Shown here piece after piece: positions 31,211-35,557 of a stretch of DNA of 35,557 nucleotides. The stretch is from positions 1-35,557 of the forward strand of contig DJMM01000063.1 in NCBI GenBank assembly GCA_002435365.1, in the 5' to 3' direction. The notes beneath the pieces were generated by a model, which saw only the letters and a program-made list of their open reading frames with translations, was not told the DNA's origin and did no database searches. A program made the translations under genes and the position numbers. The stretch is from Ignavibacteriales bacterium UBA6490 (GTDB taxonomy: Bacteria; Bacteroidota; Ignavibacteria; Ignavibacteriales; Ignavibacteriaceae). The stretch's first letter is position 1. Every line of letters starts with the position of its first letter.

Positions 31211-31423
31211 TTATTTGTTCTCGGTTTTTTTAAGACTGCTTATTCCGAATGCGTAGTACAGCGGACAAAACGCAACTGTTCCGGTAAATAATAATACTGC
31301 CGCCAGAATCCCAAGAATTGCTGCTGCCAGGCCGGTAAGCGTACCCGCAACAATTAATACAAATATCAGTGCCGCCGCAACTATTCTTAATGCGCGGTCT
31401 GCATTGGCTAAATTTTTATTCAT
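31211..31423 (-). CDS. DUF2892 (YgaP-membrane-domain-like) small membrane protein
   Basis: This 70-residue protein has the start MNKNLANADRALRIVAA and two hydrophobic spans (about 12-28 and 31-48). It ends with FCPLYYAFGISS, the typical FCPxYxxxGxxT end of DUF2892. In E. coli this membrane domain is fused to the rhodanese YgaP; here rhodanese and membrane domains are separate proteins. ATG at 31423 has a GAAGGAGA site. A longer open frame exists upstream, but it overlaps the DUF6132 gene almost completely and lacks family sequence, so it is rejected. The start overlaps the DUF6132 end by 8 bp, indicating tight coupling. Confidence 0.88.
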   Translation of the reverse strand: MNKNLANADRALRIVAAALIFVLIVAGTLTGLAAAILGILAAVLLFTGTVAFCPLYYAFGISSLKKTENK

Positions 31424-31625
31424 TTTTTTCTCCTTCGATTTTAGTTTTGGGTTTAGAAACAAACAGGGCTCCGAAAATTGAGCCGTAAAGGATGCTCGAC
31501 CATGGGTTCGATGTGATCGGACATGATCCGCTATTGCATCCAATAAATATATAATATAGAAATCCAAGTCCGGCCCCTATTGCTATGGGGTAAAATCTTT
31601 TAAGTTTTATCAGCTTCTCTGCCAT
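31416..31625 (-). CDS. DUF6132 family small membrane protein
   Basis: This 69-residue protein has an N-terminal basic segment, one strong hydrophobic span (FYPIAIGAGLGFLYYIFIG) and the family signature GCNSGSCPITSNPW (residues 29-42). A second short span (SSILYGSIFGALF) and a basic tail follow. The two cysteines four residues apart, right after the first span, are invariant in the family. They would lie close to the membrane face, a plausible place for sulfur relay, though that is inference. The start overlaps the rhodanese gene by 16 bp and its end overlaps the DUF2892 gene by 8 bp. Function not established. Confidence 0.82.
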   Translation of the reverse strand: MAEKLIKLKRFYPIAIGAGLGFLYYIFIGCNSGSCPITSNPWSSILYGSIFGALFVSKPKTKIEGEKNE

Positions 31626-31987
31626 CCCAGCATACCGCCTTTCATATTTGCCGCATTGTATCCCTGTCTTTTCAGAGTATATGCTGCCGAAAGTGATCTG
31701 TTTCCGCTCCGGCAGTAGCAGATAATTTCCTTATCCTTAAACTTACTCAGTTCGCCGGAACGGGTTTTAATGTCATAAACAGGAATATGAAATGATCCCT
31801 TAATGTGTTCCCGTTTCCTTTCGTCGGAATTCCTTACATCAAGCAGGATAGTGTTCCTGTTTTTAATTTTTTCTCTGACCTCATGCGGGCCGTAAGTTTT
31901 AACCGATCTGCTTATCAGTATTTTTTTAACAATGTAATAAACAACCAGCCCGATTATCGAGTAAAGCATAATATCGCTGAAATTCAT
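31610..31987 (-). CDS. Membrane-anchored single-domain rhodanese
   Basis: This 125-residue protein has an N-terminal transmembrane anchor (about 5-20) and one rhodanese domain: TILLDVRNSDERKREHIKGS, IPVYDI, then the active loop CRSGNRS with catalytic Cys92 and the ending YNAANMKGGMLGWQ. It would pass sulfane sulfur between thiols, forming a Cys persulfide. A 6-residue active loop starting CRSGNR fits a sulfurtransferase and not a Cdc25-like phosphatase (7-residue loop). AAAGGA lies in front of the ATG. It follows the TauE/SafE gene by 20 bp and overlaps DUF6132. Confidence 0.92.
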   Translation of the reverse strand: MNFSDIMLYSIIGLVVYYIVKKILISRSVKTYGPHEVREKIKNRNTILLDVRNSDERKREHIKGSFHIPVYDIKTRSGELSKFKDKEIICYCRSGNRSLSAAYTLKRQGYNAANMKGGMLGWQRS

Positions 31988-32007
31988 TAATTCCTTTCGT
32001 GCATATT

Positions 32008-32781
32008 TTAATTAAAGATTATCTGGTACCACATCTCAAACCCAACCGCGGCAATCAGAAATGCCAGGGCAATTCTAAGCGTGCGCGCTTTTACCTGGTG
32101 GCTGAAATAGCTTCCCAGCCACACTCCCGGCAAGGTTGCGGCGGCAGCAACAAGCGTCATTTCAAGAGGCACTTGTCCTGTAATAAATTTTCCGGCGCTT
32201 GCGGATCCAGCCGACAGCAAAACTATTCCCAGTGTTGATCCAATAGTTATTCTCGTCGGTATTTTAAGTATAGTCATCATTACGGGGGATAAAATAAATG
32301 CCCCGGGCGCTCCGGCAATTCCTCCAAAAAATCCGACAATCAAAGATATTGTTCCTGCCAGTGGCGCATTAAAATTAATGTTACCGTTTTCGTTGACTTT
32401 TTCTTCTTTTCTGATCGTCATCAATGCTGCCCCGCTTACTGCCATAACGGCAAACACTGCCAGAATAACTAACGGCGATACATAAGCAGAAAGCGCTGCC
32501 CCGGTGAAAGATGCCGGAACGATAGGCAGACCCATTGTATAGACAAGTTTTGAATTTACCGATTTTTTCTGTTTATGAAGAAGCATTCCCACAAACGAAG
32601 AAACAAACACCTGTACGCTGGTCATTCCGGTAATCAACTTAATATCCAGGGTTTCCGCTCCAAATAAACGCGGAACATATAGATACAAAGGAATTAAAAG
32701 CGCTGCCCCTCCCAGTCCAAGTAGTCCCGAAACTATTGAGGTAAAAAAGGCAATTAATCCTATAATCAGATATTCAAGCAT
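32008..32781 (-). CDS. TauE/SafE family sulfite/anion exporter
   Basis: This 257-residue membrane protein has about eight hydrophobic spans in two related halves. The first half has FFTSIVSGLLGLGGAALLIP (near residues 12-31) and the second has IVGFFGGIAGAPGAFILSPV (near 147-166). These glycine-rich loops are diagnostic for TauE/SafE, which exports sulfite, sulfoacetate or similar oxyanions. The place in the operon, 3 bp after a persulfide dioxygenase (which makes sulfite), makes sulfite the likely cargo. Start ATG at 32781. Confidence 0.9.
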   Translation of the reverse strand: MLEYLIIGLIAFFTSIVSGLLGLGGAALLIPLYLYVPRLFGAETLDIKLITGMTSVQVFVSSFVGMLLHKQKKSVNSKLVYTMGLPIVPASFTGAALSAYVSPLVILAVFAVMAVSGAALMTIRKEEKVNENGNINFNAPLAGTISLIVGFFGGIAGAPGAFILSPVMMTILKIPTRITIGSTLGIVLLSAGSASAGKFITGQVPLEMTLVAAAATLPGVWLGSYFSHQVKARTLRIALAFLIAAVGFEMWYQIIFN

Positions 32782-32784
32782 CCT

Positions 32785-33888
32785 TTAAACTGTCTGAAAA
32801 TTTAATACTTCCGGATCGTTGCTGTAGATCCAGCCAGAGGTTCCGCCGTCAAGATTATACACTTTTTTATATCCTTTCTTCGCAAGAAAGTGGCTTACCT
32901 CGTAGGATCGATTTCCGGTCTGGCAAATGACCACTATTTTTTCTTCTGTTCCCGGCAGTTCGCTTATTCTGCGTACCACCTGTTTCACCGGTATATTTAC
33001 CACATTTGGAATTTTGCCAAAAGCCATAAGTTCAAACGGTTCCCTTACATCAAGCAGAAACAGGGAGTTTTCTGTTCTCATCATTCCTGCTAATTGTGTT
33101 GCGTTTATATTTTTAAAAGGTTCGTTGTCAGCTATAATTCTCTTTGTTCCGCACTGCAGGGTTGCTTTTCCGCCTTCAGTTGTTTCGGTAATGGGCGGGA
33201 AAAAATCCTTTACAAATTCAAGATAGTCCTCTCTGCTGTGCTGCTGAAGGAACGGATTGTTCTTAAGCTCCTCTTCCAGGTATGAAAATTCGTTGTCGTC
33301 ATAATCATGACCCGGATAAATTTTGATATTGCCGGGCAGCTTGATTATTTTCTCATAAAGTGTATCATACTGTTCGGCAGTATTCCCCCCGGGCAGATCG
33401 CTTCTTCCTGCTTGTCCAACAAGCAAAAGATCACCGGTAAACAGCATGTCTTCAATCAGAACGCTTATATGGTTATCTGTATGTCCGGGAGTAAAAATAA
33501 ATTTGAATTTCAGGGAATCGAGATTCAGCTGGTGATCATTATTAACATACAGGTCAACTTTAAATTCGGCATTTGCCCTTAATATGTCCCCGATTCCGAA
33601 TTTGTCCCCTTCGTCGATCACTTTCCATTTATTCTTAGTGTTTTCATGCATGATCAGCTCGGAACCGTACCTGTTTTTCAGTTCTCCTGCCGCGGAAACA
33701 TGGTCCGCATGGGTGTGTGTATCAATTACATATTTTATATCAACCCCTAATTCCTCCATTGAATAATATATTGACTGCAGGTCTTCAATGTTGGGGTCAA
33801 TAATTACACCATTACCGGTTATCTCGTCAGCTATTATATAGGACAAGGTACCCGTTCCGTCCTTTGAGCGTATTTGTTTAAATATCAT
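32785..33888 (-). CDS. Persulfide dioxygenase-rhodanese fusion (ETHE1-like MBL fold)
   Basis: This 367-residue protein has an N-terminal metallo-beta-lactamase domain with the iron-binding block THTHADH (His58, His60, Asp62, His63), then TPGHTD, FTGDLLLVGQAGRSDLPGG and YPGHDYDD, as in persulfide dioxygenases. After residue about 260 comes a rhodanese domain: LFLLDVREPFELMAFGKIPN, then CQTGNRS with catalytic Cys322, and the ending YNLDGGTSGWIYS. The likely reaction is oxidation of glutathione or another thiol persulfide to sulfite; the rhodanese would then transfer sulfur to or from thiosulfate. GTGRTDFQ of human ETHE1 is QAGRSDLPGG here, so it is closer to bacterial type II/CstB-like enzymes. 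First gene of the operon; TauE/SafE follows by 3 bp. Confidence 0.92.
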   Translation of the reverse strand: MIFKQIRSKDGTGTLSYIIADEITGNGVIIDPNIEDLQSIYYSMEELGVDIKYVIDTHTHADHVSAAGELKNRYGSELIMHENTKNKWKVIDEGDKFGIGDILRANAEFKVDLYVNNDHQLNLDSLKFKFIFTPGHTDNHISVLIEDMLFTGDLLLVGQAGRSDLPGGNTAEQYDTLYEKIIKLPGNIKIYPGHDYDDNEFSYLEEELKNNPFLQQHSREDYLEFVKDFFPPITETTEGGKATLQCGTKRIIADNEPFKNINATQLAGMMRTENSLFLLDVREPFELMAFGKIPNVVNIPVKQVVRRISELPGTEEKIVVICQTGNRSYEVSHFLAKKGYKKVYNLDGGTSGWIYSNDPEVLNFQTV

Positions 33889-33911
33889 ATTATCTCCTGA
33901 TACAGTCCTGA

Positions 33912-33931
33912 TTATAATTTACACATTATAA
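33912..33931. promoter_or_regulatory. AT-rich inverted repeat over the likely -10 box of the sulfur operon
   Basis: On the minus strand TTATAAT is separated by six bases from ATTATAA. The left arm contains TATAAT, which would be the -10 element, about 24-44 bp before the start codon. A repressor bound here would block transcription. No good -35 element is seen. Confidence 0.5.
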
Positions 33932-33998
33932 GATAGGTCCGGATCAAAAAAGATTCATTTAAAAAGAATCCGCTGTGCGCTGAATTATATCAACAAAA

Positions 33999-34023
33999 AA
34001 GGCTGTTCTTAATGAACAGCCTT
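33999..34023 (-). terminator. Intrinsic terminator after gyrA
   Basis: AAGGCTGTTC (33999-34008) pairs perfectly with GAACAGCCTT (34014-34023) around a 5-nt loop. On the minus strand a T-run (complement of 33995-34000) follows. It lies about 22 bp past the gyrA stop. Confidence 0.85.
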
Positions 34024-34045
34024 CATGTTTTATTAAAAAGAACAA

Positions 34046-35557
34046 TCAGACAAGATTATCCTGTCCGCCATTTCCGCTGCCGTTCTGAGGTATTTCATCT
34101 TCATCGGGAACAACTTTGGCAATATCCGCAATCTTGTCTCCTTCTTTAAGTCTTATTACCCGAACTCCCTGGGTGTTTCTACCCATTACGCGTATATCTT
34201 TTATGCTCTGCCTGATGACCATTCCGTGGGACGAAATTATTACAAGTTCGTCACCGTCAACAACGTCCATCATAGCTATTAACTTGCCTGTCTTTTCGGT
34301 GGTTTTAACAGTAATTACACCTTTTCCGCCGCGCCGTGTAATCCGGTAATCATTAATATCTGATCTTTTGCCGTAACCGTTTTCTGTAACAACCAGTATA
34401 TTATCATTTCTTCTGATAACCAGAAGTCCCACAACCACATCTCCTTTGCCCAGATTTACACCACGAACTCCGGTTGCTGTTCTTCCCATGTCTCTAACAT
34501 CTTTTTCGTGGAACCTGATTGCAAAACCGTTTTTGGTTCCAAGCACGAGGTCGTTGTTTCCGTCGGTCATCTTTACGGCTATCAGTCTGTCCTTCTCAAC
34601 AAGATTAATTGCATTTATACCGCCTTTGCGGACATTGCCATATGCAGAAAGAACGGTTTTCTTAATGGTGCCTTTTTCCGTGGCCATAACCAGAAACTGG
34701 TCTTCCCTGAACTCTTTCACTGTTACAAAAGCATTTATATTCTCTTCCTTGTCTTTTTCAAGAAGATTAATAACCGATCTTCCCCTGGTGGCTCTTCCTC
34801 CCTCGGGAATTTCATGAACTTTAAGCCAGTAGCATTTTCCTCTGTCGGTAAAGAATAAAATATAGTGGTGTGTCGAGGCTATGAACATATGCTCGATAAA
34901 ATCATCGTCTTTGGTTCCTGCGCCGGTAACGCCTTTCCCTCCGCGCCCCTGTTTTCTGTATCCTGAAACAGGGAATCTTTTAATAAATCCGCGGTGTGAA
35001 ATTGTAACCACTACATCTTCTTCTGCTATAATATCTTCAAGGGAAAAGTCCTGGAAGTTATAAATAACTTCTGTTCTTCTTTCGTCGCCGTATTTTTCCT
35101 TAACGGCAATCAATTCGTCCTTAATGATGAGCCATCTTTTTTCTACGCTTGCCAGAATGCCTTGAAGTTTCTCTATAAGTTTTATAATCTCTTTATACTC
35201 ATCCTCGATTTTTTTTCTCTCAAGACCGGTAAGCCTCTGCAGCCGCATATCCAGGATTGCTTTTGCCTGGATCTCTGTCAGTTTAAACTTGCGTACCAGG
35301 TTGTTCTTCGCGGTTTCAACATCCCTTGATTTTTTTATGGTTGCAATAACTTCGTCTATATTATCAAGAGCAATTATATAGCCCTCAAGAATGTGTGCGC
35401 GCCTTTCCGCTGCATCAAGCTCATACTGTGTTCTTCGTACAAGCACTTCCATACGGTGATCAAGGAAATGCTGCATCATCTCTTTAAGAGAAAGCACTTT
35501 CGGAATCCCGTTAACCAGTGCGAGCATTATAACGCCAAAGGTAGTCTGCATCTGTGT
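34046..35557 (-). CDS. gyrA: DNA gyrase subunit A, C-terminal portion (5' end outside window)
   Basis: The visible 503 residues begin inside the breakage-reunion domain (TQMQTTFGVIMLALVNGIPK). They run through the tower/coiled-coil region (HRMEVLVRRTQYELDAAERRAHILEG, ILDMRLQRLTGLERKKIE) and then the six-blade C-terminal pinwheel that wraps DNA. The first blade carries the GyrA-box form QGRGGKG (near 34930-34957; consensus QRRGGKG), which marks gyrase and not ParC. Later blades contain repeats such as RATRGRSV, MGRTATGVRGV and RRGGKGV. The tail (VPDEDEIPQNGSGNGGQDNLV) is acidic and loose, as usual. The active-site Tyr and N-terminus lie beyond the window edge. The frame is open to the last base, so 35557 is not the start. 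Terminator follows. Confidence 0.96.
   Translation of the reverse strand, partial: TQMQTTFGVIMLALVNGIPKVLSLKEMMQHFLDHRMEVLVRRTQYELDAAERRAHILEGYIIALDNIDEVIATIKKSRDVETAKNNLVRKFKLTEIQAKAILDMRLQRLTGLERKKIEDEYKEIIKLIEKLQGILASVEKRWLIIKDELIAVKEKYGDERRTEVIYNFQDFSLEDIIAEEDVVVTISHRGFIKRFPVSGYRKQGRGGKGVTGAGTKDDDFIEHMFIASTHHYILFFTDRGKCYWLKVHEIPEGGRATRGRSVINLLEKDKEENINAFVTVKEFREDQFLVMATEKGTIKKTVLSAYGNVRKGGINAINLVEKDRLIAVKMTDGNNDLVLGTKNGFAIRFHEKDVRDMGRTATGVRGVNLGKGDVVVGLLVIRRNDNILVVTENGYGKRSDINDYRITRRGGKGVITVKTTEKTGKLIAMMDVVDGDELVIISSHGMVIRQSIKDIRVMGRNTQGVRVIRLKEGDKIADIAKVVPDEDEIPQNGSGNGGQDNLV

Noticed and set aside
31424..31567. 48-codon N-terminal extension of DUF2892
   Set aside because: It overlaps almost the whole DUF6132 gene in another frame and has no DUF2892-like sequence; the ATG at 31423 has its own ribosome site.

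Overview
The window looks like chromosomal DNA from a member of the Ignavibacteria (Bacteroidota/Chlorobiota group). The main evidence is four complete secreted proteins ending in a type IX secretion (T9SS) type A sorting domain with the motif NPFNP followed by x-T, which is very common in Ignavibacteria. Supporting evidence is a TonB-dependent receptor paired with a DUF4249 lipoprotein. Species cannot be named from sequence alone. I saw no tRNA, rRNA, CRISPR array, transposase or phage gene. The two ends cut through a beta-helix secreted protein (left) and gyrA (right).

Layout. (1) 1-6845, minus strand: a run of exported proteins. These are a partial beta-helix protein, a choice-of-anchor-V-like protein with a CX4CH motif, a beta-propeller-like repeat protein, a subtilase, an RlpA-like wall protein and a zinc phospholipase C/S1-P1-type enzyme. 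(2) 7059-12534: a MATE exporter and an acyl-CoA synthetase-like enzyme on the plus strand, a stand-alone LigD-type 3'-phosphoesterase on the minus strand, then an orphan DNA methyltransferase overlapping a PGPGW membrane protein on the plus strand. (3) 12582-19254, minus strand: mnmE, mnmG, rsmG, murQ and a PAP2 phosphatase form one tight operon ending at a strong terminator. Two parS-like centromere sites lie between mnmE and mnmG. Past the terminator is an unrecognised exported/membrane protein pair. (4) 19745-25222, plus strand: a chaperone operon (CbpA/DnaJ-type, htpG, clpB) behind a 490-bp control region with a perfect palindrome, 11-bp repeats and a possible sigma-54 promoter. (5) 25345-26865, plus strand: a HisH-like protein that has lost its catalytic Cys and His, a hotdog thioesterase and a dCMP deaminase. 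(6) 27003-30428, minus strand: dodecin, then a DUF4249 lipoprotein coupled to its TonB-dependent receptor. (7) 30803-33888, minus strand: a six-gene sulfur module (persulfide dioxygenase-rhodanese fusion, TauE/SafE exporter, rhodanese, DUF6132, DUF2892, DUF302). (8) 34046-35557: the C-terminal part of gyrA.

How the genes work together. MnmE and MnmG jointly modify the tRNA wobble uridine and RsmG methylates 16S rRNA. With parS sites beside them, this block resembles the conserved origin-proximal region of many bacteria, although parA/parB do not follow rsmG here and murQ does. DnaJ-like protein, Hsp90 and ClpB are a protein-folding and disaggregation set. The sulfur module would oxidise and move persulfide sulfur and export the product, with a palindrome over its likely promoter suggesting repressor control.

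No clearly new multi-gene system is proven here. The best leads are the HisH pseudoenzyme operon, the parS pair, the control region of the chaperone operon, and the orphan pair at 12582-13368 sitting directly behind a terminator.
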